Below are positions 1 to 9,475 of a stretch of DNA of 64,000 bases, piece by piece; positions within the stretch are counted from its first letter, which is position 1, and each line of letters opens with the position of its first letter. The stretch is taken from assembly GCF_022627325.1 (NCBI RefSeq), contig NZ_JAETZZ010000014.1, positions 62,001 through 126,000 on the forward strand, read 5' to 3'. The stretch comes from Pseudomonas putida (GTDB lineage Bacteria; Pseudomonadota; Gammaproteobacteria; Pseudomonadales; Pseudomonadaceae). The position numbers were made by a program, and so were the translations under genes. The notes below the pieces were generated by a model. That model searched no databases. It saw nothing but the letters and a program-made list of their open reading frames with translations, and was not told the DNA's origin.

Positions 1-1
1 G

Positions 2-631
2 GTGGGGGACGCAGCGGTGCGCATGGCCCTGGACGTGTTCGAACGCACCTTCGCCAGCAACCCACCACGCGACCGACGCCATGTGATCACCCACGCCTTC
101 CTCACCCACCCCGACGACATCCCGCGCTTCCGCCGCATTGGCGTCATAGCCAACACCCAGCTGCAATGGGGTGTGGTCGATGCCTATGCCGAGGCGATAC
201 AACAGTCGTACGGGTTCGAGCGTTGGGCCTCGATGTACAAGTTCCGTACCTTCATCGACCAGGGTGTGACGGTGTCCATCGGCATGGACGGTTTGGTATG
301 CCAGTGCCGCTGCCAGCACAAACCGGTGGAGCACATCGAGTCGGGCCACACCCGTCAGCTCAGTGGCGAGCCCGGTGCGCCAGTGATGCCCGATGCCAAC
401 GAGCGCCTGAGCATTCCCCAGCTGATCGCCGCCTACACCCTCAACGGTGCCTACCAGCTGGGCCTGGAAAAAGAGATTGGCTCGATTACGGTGGGCAAAC
501 GGGCAGACATCATCATCATGGAACAGGACCTGTTCGAGCTGGACCGCTACCAGATCGGCAAAACCGATGTCGCCCTGACCTTGATGAACGGCCGTATCAC
601 CCACGACGCAGGCACCCTCCAGCACGCCTGA
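2..631 (+). CDS. Amidohydrolase family 3 protein, C-terminal part (cut by window edge)
   Basis: The reading frame is open to the left edge, so the N-terminal part lies outside the window. The visible 209 residues look like the end of a metal-dependent amidohydrolase of the YtcJ/amidohydrolase-3 type: HVITHAFL, a GMD motif where these enzymes carry a late active-site Asp, then the typical ending ERLSIPQLIAAYT, GSITVGKRADIIIM and LMNGRI that closes the small beta domain. These enzymes hydrolyse C-N bonds of amides or imides; the substrate cannot be told. A Cys-rich stretch (CQCRC) just after GMD is unusual and could mark a local sequence difference. An MFS gene follows 54 bp downstream and may carry its substrate or product. 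Confidence 0.7.
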   Translation: MGDAAVRMALDVFERTFASNPPRDRRHVITHAFLTHPDDIPRFRRIGVIANTQLQWGVVDAYAEAIQQSYGFERWASMYKFRTFIDQGVTVSIGMDGLVCQCRCQHKPVEHIESGHTRQLSGEPGAPVMPDANERLSIPQLIAAYTLNGAYQLGLEKEIGSITVGKRADIIIMEQDLFELDRYQIGKTDVALTLMNGRITHDAGTLQHA

Positions 632-685
632 TCCGAGCGCTGCGGCCTGCGGGCCGCGCGACCTGCTCCACCCGGGAAACCCTCG

Positions 686-1837
686 ATGCACAACAATAAA
701 AATACCCTGCTTCTGCGTGCCGCCCTGATCTACATCGCCGCCACGGCGCTGATCATCATAGGCGTGCAACCGATCTTCATTGGCCTGGTGGGCGAACGCC
801 TGCAGCTGGACCTCAGCCAGCAAGGCTGGGTGCTGTCTGTAGAAATGATCGGCACTTTACTCGGTAGCCTGCTGCTGCCCAGCCTGGGGCGGCGCTTTGG
901 CGGCCGGCGCTTCTACTTGGCCTGCGCGCTGCTGGCCATGGCATTGAACCTGCTCAGTGGTGCAGTGGATGCACTGTCGGCGCTGATCGTCTGCCGCCTG
1001 GCCTGTGGCGTGGCCACGGGCCTGCTGTATGCCGGTGCTATCAGCGGGCTAGGGCGCTTGCCTGGGCAGGACCGCTCGTATGGTCTGTCGCTGCTGATTC
1101 AGACTGCCGTGTTCGCCCTGTACGCCACCTGCATGCCGCAATTGGCTGAGATGTTTGGCAATCGATGGGCGATCGCGTCGATCGGCTTCTGGTTCGTATT
1201 GATCGCTCTGGCAGCGCTTGCCATCCCGCCCCGGATGCACCGTGAGCCGCCTCGACAACTGGCGCAGGGCGGGGATGGTTCGGCCATGCTGGGGCGCTAT
1301 GCCTTGCTGGGGATGCTGTGCTTGCAGCTTGCCATTTATTGCATCTGGGGCTTTGTCGACCCGCTGTCGCGTGAGCGAGGGATCGCGCCGATGGACGTGG
1401 GCTGGGCGTTCGGCCTGGGGATCCTTGGCGGCCTGCCCGGCGGCGCCCTGCCCAGCGTGCTCGGCGCGCGAGTGCCGCGAGGGCCGATGATAGGCTTCGG
1501 TTCGCTACTGGTGTTGCTGTCGATCGTGCTATTGGCGCGTTACAGCCACGATGCACAACAGCTTTGCGTGGCATTGCTGCTGATGAACTTTGGCTGGGTG
1601 CTGGCGCTGACCTACTACATGGGCGCAATTGCCACCAATGACCCGAAGGGCACACTGACCCCATGGGTGAGTACTCTGCAGGTGGCGGCCGCGGCTGCGG
1701 CGCCGGCATTTGTCGCCGTGCAGCAACAGAGTGCGGGGCGGGAGATGATTTTCGTGAGTGCCGGGGCAGCCATCGTGCTGGGCTTTGCGCTCAAATGCGC
1801 GGCGGGGGTGGTTCATCGCAGGGCCGGGCTGGCGTGA
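686..1837 (+). CDS. MFS transporter
   Basis: 383 residues, almost entirely hydrophobic, with about 12 membrane segments and a GRRFGGRR loop between helices 2 and 3 that matches the MFS signature. It is short for the superfamily (usually 400-450), with little tail at either end. It sits 54 bp downstream of the amidohydrolase and probably shares its transcript, suggesting uptake or efflux of that enzyme's substrate or product. The ATG at 686 has only a weak GGGAAA upstream. Substrate unknown. Confidence 0.75.
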   Translation: MHNNKNTLLLRAALIYIAATALIIIGVQPIFIGLVGERLQLDLSQQGWVLSVEMIGTLLGSLLLPSLGRRFGGRRFYLACALLAMALNLLSGAVDALSALIVCRLACGVATGLLYAGAISGLGRLPGQDRSYGLSLLIQTAVFALYATCMPQLAEMFGNRWAIASIGFWFVLIALAALAIPPRMHREPPRQLAQGGDGSAMLGRYALLGMLCLQLAIYCIWGFVDPLSRERGIAPMDVGWAFGLGILGGLPGGALPSVLGARVPRGPMIGFGSLLVLLSIVLLARYSHDAQQLCVALLLMNFGWVLALTYYMGAIATNDPKGTLTPWVSTLQVAAAAAAPAFVAVQQQSAGREMIFVSAGAAIVLGFALKCAAGVVHRRAGLA

Positions 1838-1852
1838 TGGCTGAGGCTCATC

Positions 1853-2155
1853 AGGCACCGGCTTTGCCGGTGATCGCCGGCAAGCCGGCCACAGGGATTT
1901 GCGCTGGCTTATAGAAATTGGGCAAGACGGTTGCTTGCCAGGTAAAGCACAGGCCTGATGAACTGCGCGGTCGCGGTGGGAGGCACCGGCTTTGCCGGTG
2001 ATCGCCGGCAAGCCGGCACACACAGGGATCGCGCCGGCTTTTAGAAATTGGGCAAGACGGTTGCTTGCCAGGTAAAACACAGGCCTGATGAACTGCGCGG
2101 TGGCGGTGGAGCCGGCTTGCCGGCGATGGGCTGCGCAGCAGCCCCCATAGCGGTG
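1853..2155. repeat. Tandem composite REP element (two 128-bp units plus a REP end)
   Basis: Two near-identical units (1853-1980 and 1981-2109, period 128) each begin AGGCACCGGCTTTGCCGGTG, continue with an inverted GATCGCCGGCAAGCCGGC, and end with a shared stretch reading TAGAAATTGGGCAAGACGG then GCCTGATGAACTGCGCGGT. A further REP arm (GCCGGCTTGCCGGCGATGGG) follows at 2112-2131. The GCCGGCNNGCCGGC core is the P. putida REP palindrome. The non-REP part recurs at about 41.1 kb (opposite strand) and 63.7 kb. The 450 bp between the MFS and DUF1737 genes holds nothing else recognised. Confidence 0.85.
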
Positions 2156-2284
2156 CGGTAATAGCCCGAGCGCCCTCGACGGGACCAGTTCACGCCTGGC
2201 GAAGATCAACAAGGCTCGCCGGTTGCTGTGGAATGACGCACAGCGAAACGGCATGATCGGTGCCCCCCCTGAAAGGAACTCGAC

Positions 2285-2497
2285 ATGCAAGCATCCCCTC
2301 CCAATGACCTCCCCCGCTACCGGCTGATCACCGGCAAGGACGATGCTGCGTTCTGTCGCAGAATATCGGACATACTTGCCTTGGGGTATGAACTGCATGG
2401 TTCGCCAAGCCTTACCTATGACCCCCAGCAACAGTGCGTCATCGCAGGCCAGGCGGTGGTATGGCCGAGCGCCAAGGGCCAGCCTCAGCAGTGCTGA
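2285..2497 (+). CDS. DUF1737 domain protein
   Basis: 70 residues. The N-terminal half (YRLITGKDDAAFCRRISDIL, then LGYELHGSPSLTYD) is the compact DUF1737 fold, found as small stand-alone proteins in pseudomonads; the last 25 residues are low in conservation. Its function is unknown. The ATG at 2285 has an AAGGAA ribosome site 8 nt upstream. It lies alone between the REP array and the DJ-1/PfpI gene. Confidence 0.75.
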   Translation: MQASPPNDLPRYRLITGKDDAAFCRRISDILALGYELHGSPSLTYDPQQQCVIAGQAVVWPSAKGQPQQC

Positions 2498-2604
2498 CTA
2501 CACCAGGCTGATGCCGGGCAGGGAACGTCTGCCCCGCTACGCCCTCCCACAGTAATGCAGGGCGAACGGCGCGCTGCCCATTCATGCTTGGAGAACTGGC
2601 TCAG

Positions 2605-3291
2605 ATGAAAAAAATCCTGATGGTGCTGACATCCCACGATCAGTTGGGCGACACCGGCAAGAAAACCGGCTTCTGGCTGGAGGAGTTTGCCGCACCTTAC
2701 TACGTGTTCATCGACGCCAACGCCGACGTCACCCTTGCCTCGCCCAAAGGCGGCCAGCCACCGCTGGACCCCAAAAGTGACGAGGACGATGCGCAAACCG
2801 ACGCGACCCGGCGTTTTCGCAGTGACACCGAGGGGCAGATGGCACTGGCCGACACAGTACCGCTGAGCGAAATCGACCCTTATGACTTCGACGCCGTATT
2901 CTACCCCGGTGGCCATGGGCCGCTGTGGGACCTGGCCGAGGACACCGACTCCAAGACGCTGCTCGAAGCCTTCTATGCATCCAACAAGCCGATTGCCGCC
3001 GTGTGTCATGCACCGGGGGTGTTCAAGAATGTCAACGCGCCAGACGGCCACCCTGTGGTCAAGGGCAAGAAAGTGACCGGGTTCGCCAACAGCGAGGAAG
3101 ATGCGGTCGGGCTGACTGATGTGGTGCCCTTTCTGGTCGAGGACATGCTCAAGCACAACGGCGGCGAGTACTCCAAAGGCCCCGACTGGGCAAGCCATGT
3201 GGTCGAGGACGGGCATCTGATCACTGGGCAGAACCCGGCATCGTCCGAAGCGGTGGCCAAGGCGCTGCTTAAGCGCCTGGCAGCCGAGTAG
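2605..3291 (+). CDS. DJ-1/PfpI (Hsp31-like) type 1 glutamine amidotransferase-like protein
   Basis: 228 residues from ATG 2605, which gives the family start MKKILMVLTSHD; an in-frame start 21 bp earlier would only add MLGELAQ. Features of the Hsp31/glyoxalase III branch: TGFWLEEFAAPYYVF near 21-35, D-A-V-F-Y-P-G-G-H-G near 97-105, and the nucleophile elbow AAVCHAPG with Cys134-His135. Members act as glutathione-independent glyoxalases, deglycases or chaperones in the cytoplasm. The SDR gene follows after 12 bp and is probably co-transcribed, consistent with a carbonyl-stress pair. Confidence 0.85.
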   Translation: MKKILMVLTSHDQLGDTGKKTGFWLEEFAAPYYVFIDANADVTLASPKGGQPPLDPKSDEDDAQTDATRRFRSDTEGQMALADTVPLSEIDPYDFDAVFYPGGHGPLWDLAEDTDSKTLLEAFYASNKPIAAVCHAPGVFKNVNAPDGHPVVKGKKVTGFANSEEDAVGLTDVVPFLVEDMLKHNGGEYSKGPDWASHVVEDGHLITGQNPASSEAVAKALLKRLAAE

Positions 3292-3303
3292 GCCCGCTGC
3301 ACC

Positions 3304-4050
3304 ATGAGGCTGAACGCACTCATCTGCGGCGCCAGCCAGGGCATCGGCCTGGCGCTTTGCGAACAGCTGCTGGCACGCGACGACGTGGCGCGGGTGTGGG
3401 CGGTGTCACGCCAGGCCAGGGGCAGCCAAGCCCTAGCCGCGCTCGCCGCTGCACATGGCGAGCGCCTGGTGCGTATCGATTGCGACGCCCGCAATGAGCA
3501 GGCCCTTGAAGCATTGGCCAGCGAGGTCAGCCGCATCTGCACGCACCTCGATCTGGTCATAAGTACCTTGGGCATTCTGCAGCGCGAAGGGGCCAAGGCG
3601 GAAAAGGCCCTGGCCCAACTCGACCTGGCGGGCCTGCAGGCCAGCTTCGCTACCAATGCGTTCGCACCGGTGCTGCTGCTCAAACACCTGCTGCCGCTGC
3701 TGCGCAAGCAGCCCTGCACCTTTGCCGCGCTTTCGGCCAGGGTCGGTTCCATCGGCGACAACCGCCTGGGCGGCTGGTACAGCTACCGCGCCAGCAAGGC
3801 CGCGTTGAACCAGCTGCTGCATACGGCCAGCATCGAACTCAAACGGCTCAACCCGGCCTCTACGGTGCTGGTGCTGCACCCCGGCACCACCGATACCCAG
3901 CTTTCCCAACCGTTTCAGGCGAATGTGCCCGCCGAACAATTGTTTGCACCTGCATTCGCTGCGCAGTGCATCCTGGAGCAGATTGGCCGGCTCGGGCCGG
4001 CGGACAGTGGCAGCTTCTGGGCGTGGGATGGTCAGCCGATCACCTGGTGA
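3304..4050 (+). CDS. Short-chain dehydrogenase/reductase (SDR)
   Basis: 248 residues with a Rossmann start ICGASQGIGLALCEQLL (TGxxxGIG motif with Cys for Thr), an N-A-F-A-P motif in helix 4 and the catalytic Ser...YSYRASKAALN (Tyr-x3-Lys). The C-terminal part resembles the CsgA/YciK-like SDR group. An NAD(P)H-dependent carbonyl reductase is expected; the substrate is unknown. It is the second gene after the DJ-1/PfpI protein, 12 bp apart. It converges on adhP. Confidence 0.85.
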   Translation: MRLNALICGASQGIGLALCEQLLARDDVARVWAVSRQARGSQALAALAAAHGERLVRIDCDARNEQALEALASEVSRICTHLDLVISTLGILQREGAKAEKALAQLDLAGLQASFATNAFAPVLLLKHLLPLLRKQPCTFAALSARVGSIGDNRLGGWYSYRASKAALNQLLHTASIELKRLNPASTVLVLHPGTTDTQLSQPFQANVPAEQLFAPAFAAQCILEQIGRLGPADSGSFWAWDGQPITW

Positions 4051-4146
4051 CGTTGCCAAGGTGAAGCCGGGTGCATGGCGCAAGTGCTATGGCACTCGAT
4101 CCAAGCAGTGCCGAAGACCCGCCCCATGCCCCTGACAGCGCACTGC

Positions 4147-5157
4147 TCAATCCGCGAAGTTGATCACCATGCGGCCCTTGATCTTGCCTTCCAGCATCTC
4201 TTCGAAAATAGCGTTGATGTCTTCGATCGGCCGCAACGTCACCTTCGGTACCACCTTGCCTTGCGCGGCAAACTCGAAGGCTTCAGCCAGGTCCTGGCGG
4301 GTACCGACCAATGAGCCGACCACTTCGATGCCATCGAGCACCAGGCGCGGAATGTCCAGGCTCATGGCCTCTGGCGGCAGCCCGACCGCCACCAGCCGGC
4401 CCCCGGCACGCAGCGCATCGACCGCAGAATTGAACGCGCTTTTCGACACCGCCGTCACCACCGCCGCCTGCGCGCCGCCGGTTTTCGCCTGGATGACTTT
4501 GGCTACATCCTCACTGCGCGCATTGACCACCAGGTCGGCGCCCATCTCACGGGCGAATGCCAGCTGTTCATCGTTCACGTCAATCGCTATGACCCGGGCG
4601 TTGAAGACATTCTTCGCATACTGCAGGGCCAGATTGCCCAGCCCGCCGAGGCCATAGACCGCAAGCCACTGCCCGGGGCGGATGTTGGACGATTTCACCG
4701 CCTTGTACGTGGTCACACCGGCGCAGGTGATGCTGCTGGCGGCAGCCGAGTCGAGCCCGTCAGGCACCTTCACCGCGTAGTCGGCCACCACGATGCACGC
4801 CTCGGCCATGCCGCCGTCGACGGTATAGCCCGAGTTCTTCACCTCACGGCACAACGTTTCGTTACCGCTGTTGCAGTACTCGCAGTGCCCACACCCTTGG
4901 AAGAACCACGCCACGCTGGCGCGGTCGCCCGGCTTGAGCGACGTGACGCCCGGGCCTACCTCCACCACCACGCCAATCCCTTCGTGGCCGAGGGTCACAC
5001 CCGTCTTGTCACCGAAATCGCCATTCTTGACGTGCAGGTCGGTGTGGCACACGCCACAGCACTGCATCTTCAGCAACGCTTCACCGTGGGCAAGCGGGCG
5101 CAGGGTTTTCTCCACCACGTCCACGCGTTGCCCTTTGGCCACAACTGCAGCTTTCAT
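4147..5157 (-). CDS. adhP: Zinc-dependent alcohol dehydrogenase AdhP
   Basis: 336 residues, the usual length for propanol-preferring bacterial medium-chain ADHs. Catalytic zinc ligands appear in CGVCHTDLH and GHEGIGVV; the structural-zinc lobe is GCGHCEYCNSGNETLC with four Cys; the NAD-binding turn is YGLGGLGNLALQ. It oxidises short-chain alcohols to aldehydes, or the reverse, in the cytoplasm. Transcribed alone on the minus strand, divergent from the 5'-nucleotidase gene across a 172-bp gap. An AGGAGG-type site directly precedes the ATG. Confidence 0.92.
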   Translation of the reverse strand: MKAAVVAKGQRVDVVEKTLRPLAHGEALLKMQCCGVCHTDLHVKNGDFGDKTGVTLGHEGIGVVVEVGPGVTSLKPGDRASVAWFFQGCGHCEYCNSGNETLCREVKNSGYTVDGGMAEACIVVADYAVKVPDGLDSAAASSITCAGVTTYKAVKSSNIRPGQWLAVYGLGGLGNLALQYAKNVFNARVIAIDVNDEQLAFAREMGADLVVNARSEDVAKVIQAKTGGAQAAVVTAVSKSAFNSAVDALRAGGRLVAVGLPPEAMSLDIPRLVLDGIEVVGSLVGTRQDLAEAFEFAAQGKVVPKVTLRPIEDINAIFEEMLEGKIKGRMVINFAD

Positions 5158-5329
5158 GAATGCCTCCTTGATTACCTGAGTGAGCTTGAGTCGAAGCGTT
5201 CAGCATAGTGGTGGTTTGGCCGCAAAACTTGCTGCAGGTCAGGGTCTGTGACGATAGGTGGCCGGGTTTGCTAGGATTCGGCCTAGCCTGCTGACAAGGC
5301 GCCCCAGCTCCATCACCAGGAAGCCCGCC

Positions 5330-6316
5330 ATGCCCTACCCCATCGAACAGAAACTCGTCGTCGGCGTCGCTTCCAGTGCACTGTTCGACCTGACCGTCTC
5401 GGACGATATCTATCAGGCAGATGGCGTGGAAGCCTACCGCCTGCACCAGGAGGCCAACCTTGACGTGCCCTTCCCCAAAGGTGTGGCATTCCCCTTTATC
5501 CGCCGCTTCCTGAGCATCAACAAAGCGTTCCCCGAGCAGTTGCCCGTAGAAGTGGTGCTGCTCTCGCGCAACTCACCCGAAACCGGCCTGCGGGTGTTCC
5601 GCTCCATCGCCCATTACGGCCTGGACATCACCCGCGCCGCGTTCATGTCCGGCCGCTCGCCCTACGAATACATCCCCGCCTTCAACGCCTCGCTGTTTCT
5701 AAGCGCCCACGAAGGGGACGTGCAGCGCGCCATCGACGCCGACTACCCCGCCGGCCTGGTGTTGCCGAGCAAGATCTACGATGACGAGATCGACACCGAA
5801 TTACGGGTGGCTTTCGACTTCGACGGGGTGATCGCCGATGACGAAGCCGAAAGCGTGTACAAGCAGCGCCAGGATCTGACTGAGTTTCAGGCCCACGAGC
5901 ACGCGCACAAGACGATTCCGCATCAGCCGGGGCCGTTGGCAGACCTGTATCGCAAACTTTCGCTGATCCGGACGCTGGAAGATCAGAAGTTGGTGCAGGA
6001 CCCAACGTACAAACGCATTCTGCGCATCGCCATCGTCACCGCGCGCAATGCTCCGTCGCATGAACGTGTGGTGACTACCTTGAAAAACTGGGGCGTTTCG
6101 CCGGATGAATCGTTCTTTCTTGGGGGAATGGAGAAGAGTCGAGTGCTGTCGATTCTCAAACCGCACATGTTCTTTGATGACCAGCGCAGCCATCTGATGT
6201 CGGCGGCAGGGAATTTACCGATGGTCCATGTGCCGTTTGGGGTAGCCAACAAAAGGCTAGAGCGGCCCGCGAACGAGGCTGCCAAAACGACCACGGCACG
6301 CTTGAAGATGAGTTGA
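5330..6316 (+). CDS. 5'-nucleotidase (cytosolic, Pfam 5-nucleotidase family)
   Basis: 328 residues from ATG 5330, preceded by AGGAAG at 5318-5323; an earlier in-frame start would add 24 unrelated residues. Contains the HAD-like core AFDFDGVIADDEAE and the conserved blocks LVVGVASSALFDL and GVAFPFIRRFL typical of the PF06189 family, related to animal cN-I. It dephosphorylates nucleoside monophosphates. Monocistronic; converges on the LysR gene. Downstream the window carries a purine permease and deaminase, so a salvage role fits, but there is no operon link. Confidence 0.85.
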   Translation: MPYPIEQKLVVGVASSALFDLTVSDDIYQADGVEAYRLHQEANLDVPFPKGVAFPFIRRFLSINKAFPEQLPVEVVLLSRNSPETGLRVFRSIAHYGLDITRAAFMSGRSPYEYIPAFNASLFLSAHEGDVQRAIDADYPAGLVLPSKIYDDEIDTELRVAFDFDGVIADDEAESVYKQRQDLTEFQAHEHAHKTIPHQPGPLADLYRKLSLIRTLEDQKLVQDPTYKRILRIAIVTARNAPSHERVVTTLKNWGVSPDESFFLGGMEKSRVLSILKPHMFFDDQRSHLMSAAGNLPMVHVPFGVANKRLERPANEAAKTTTARLKMS

Positions 6317-6417
6317 AAGCGCTCTTCAACCACTTCGATCGAACGCTCCGCTTACCACCTCGTGGATTCACCCCGGGTGGCAAGGCCAGCGCACCTGGCA
6401 GGCTCAGCACATGCCAC

Positions 6418-7332
6418 CTACAACGTGGTAGGCATGCCGCGCCGGTCCAGCTCGAACACCTTGGTACGCTGCAGGCAATCGCGCAACCACAGGGCAGCCT
6501 TGCCCGGCCGGTGCTGCTGATGCCACAGCAGGTCCACGCCGACCAGCCAGTCGGTGTGCGGATAGGCCTGCAGTTGCAGCTCGATCAACTCCCCGGCGTC
6601 CAGCTCCCGCTGCACCAGCTGCCGTGGCAGGGTCGCCCACCCCAGGCCACCGCGCACCATCTCCACCAACGCCAGGTAGCTCTCGGCCTGCCAGAGCTGC
6701 GCAGTACGCAGGTATTCGCTGCTGGGCAGCTTTTGTGCGTGGGCGAAGAAGGCCAGCCGGCGGTGGGCGTGCAAGTCGGCGAAGGTGCAGGTTTGCAGTT
6801 GCGCCAGCGGGTGGGTGGCGTGGCAGACATGCGCCATGATCAATTTGCCCAGCTGCTGGAAGGCCAACGCAGGCGGGTAGCCCGGCTGGGAAAAGGCGAT
6901 GCCCAGGTCTGCCTCACCTTTATGCACCATCTCGCTGACATCGCCGTGCACCGGGTGACGAATCAGCAAGTCGACGAAGGGAAAGGCCTGGTCGAACGCT
7001 TTGAACACCGGGATCAGTGACCCATACGGCACCTCGATGGCGAGCGTGAGCGCAGGCTCGGCCTGCTGGGCCAAGTTGTCGGCGCTGCCCTCCAGGGCGT
7101 AGCAACGCTCAAGGATGCCCTCGGCTCGCAGCAGCAGTTTATGCCCGGCGGCGGTCAGTGCCGGTATGCGGCTGCTACGGTCGAAAAGCGCCACGCCCAG
7201 GTCGGTTTCCAGGTTGGCGATTGCAGCGCTGACGGTGGACTGCGTACGCCCCAGGCGCCGCGCCGCTGCCGAAAACGAGCCCGCTTGTACCGCGGCAACG
7301 AACACCTGCAATTGCTCCAGCGAAAAACGCAT
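6418..7332 (-). CDS. LysR-family transcriptional regulator
   Basis: 304 residues, standard LTTR size: N-terminal winged helix-turn-helix (FVAAVQAGSFSAAARRLG then QSTVSAAIANLE, residues about 10-50) followed by the effector-binding domain. Divergent from the permease/deaminase pair, with an 8-bp inverted repeat in the 185-bp gap, so it very probably controls those genes and itself. The ligand is likely a purine or related nucleobase (inference from neighbours). Confidence 0.88.
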   Translation of the reverse strand: MRFSLEQLQVFVAAVQAGSFSAAARRLGRTQSTVSAAIANLETDLGVALFDRSSRIPALTAAGHKLLLRAEGILERCYALEGSADNLAQQAEPALTLAIEVPYGSLIPVFKAFDQAFPFVDLLIRHPVHGDVSEMVHKGEADLGIAFSQPGYPPALAFQQLGKLIMAHVCHATHPLAQLQTCTFADLHAHRRLAFFAHAQKLPSSEYLRTAQLWQAESYLALVEMVRGGLGWATLPRQLVQRELDAGELIELQLQAYPHTDWLVGVDLLWHQQHRPGKAALWLRDCLQRTKVFELDRRGMPTTL

Positions 7333-7355
7333 CCTTACCCCCTGCCAACCCAGCG

Positions 7356-7378
7356 AACCATCGATGCTAACGATGGTT
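7356..7378. promoter_or_regulatory. Probable LysR operator
   Basis: Perfect 8-bp inverted repeat AACCATCG-N7-CGATGGTT, 24 bp upstream of the lysR start codon. A third half-site (CCATCG) lies about 15 bp further toward the permease gene. Arrangement and spacing fit a LysR recognition site plus activation site. No other palindrome of this quality lies in the gap. Confidence 0.6.
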
Positions 7379-7517
7379 ACTCATTTGTTCCATCGTTTGT
7401 TTCGCCGGATCATCAGCCTCAGCCACGCTTGCAGCTGCCCTGTTCAAACCCTGCGCAGCGTGTCACTCCAGGCGCCGATAACAACGAAAAGAGCCGCACC
7501 TTCAGGAGATTCACGCC

Positions 7518-8852
<1,335 letters not shown>

Positions 8853-8885
8853 GCCCTTTTACCCCTGCCGATCCCAGGAGCAACC

Positions 8886-9395
8886 ATGACCACTCTCCAC
8901 ACACCTGCCGCCGCCGACCTGTCCGCCCTCGACCTGGACCTGCTACGCCAGTCGATGCGCCTGGCAGAGCAGGCCAAAGCACGCGGTCGTCACCCCTTTG
9001 CGGCCATTGTCGCCGATGCCCAAGGCCGGGTGATCGCCAGCGCTGGCAACAACTCCATGCCACCCGAAGGCGACCCCACCCAACACGCGGAACTGGTCGC
9101 CGCAGCCCTGGCTGCCAAAGCCCTGCCAGCCGAAGCACTGGCCAACTGCACGCTCTACACCAGCGCAGAACCCTGCTGCATGTGCGCCGGCGCCGTGTAC
9201 TGGACCGGCATCGGCCGGGTGGTGTATGCGCTGTCGGAACATACGCTGCTCGAACTGACCGGGGACCACCCGGAAAACCCGACGTTTTCCTTGCCATGCC
9301 GCGAGGTGTTCGCCCGCGGCCAGCGTGAGATCGTCGTGCACGGCCCGCTGTTGGAGGACGAAGCCGCTGCGGCGCACAAAGGGTTCTGGAAATGA
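8886..9395 (+). CDS. Nucleoside/purine deaminase of the cytidine deaminase-like superfamily
   Basis: 169 residues. Zinc site HAE (His67, Glu69) and PCCMC (Cys97, Cys100) as in the tRNA adenosine deaminase/guanine deaminase (GuaD, Bacillus) type, which hydrolyses an exocyclic amine of a base. The internal order (zinc motif, then TGIGRVVYALSEHTL) fits free-base deaminases better than TadA, and the essential tadA is not expected beside a permease. Guanine to xanthine is a reasonable guess. Same operon as the permease. Confidence 0.8.
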   Translation: MTTLHTPAAADLSALDLDLLRQSMRLAEQAKARGRHPFAAIVADAQGRVIASAGNNSMPPEGDPTQHAELVAAALAAKALPAEALANCTLYTSAEPCCMCAGAVYWTGIGRVVYALSEHTLLELTGDHPENPTFSLPCREVFARGQREIVVHGPLLEDEAAAAHKGFWK

Positions 9396-9423
9396 ACATG
9401 GGCACTGACTGAGCCCAAGAAGC

Positions 9424-9451
9424 GCCAGGCAGGCTCATCGAGCTGCCTGGC
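9424..9451. terminator. Bidirectional hairpin between convergent genes
   Basis: Inverted repeat GCCAGGCAG-N10-CTGCCTGGC between the deaminase and the convergent MFS gene. The stem is 9 bp and perfect but no T-run follows on either strand, so termination is likely but not certain. Confidence 0.5.
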
Positions 9452-9475
9452 AGCTTGAACCGGCTGCGGGCCGGC

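Noticed and set aside
1853..2155. Tandem repeats considered as a CRISPR array
   Set aside because: Only two 128-bp units without spacers and with REP palindromes; no cas genes in the window.
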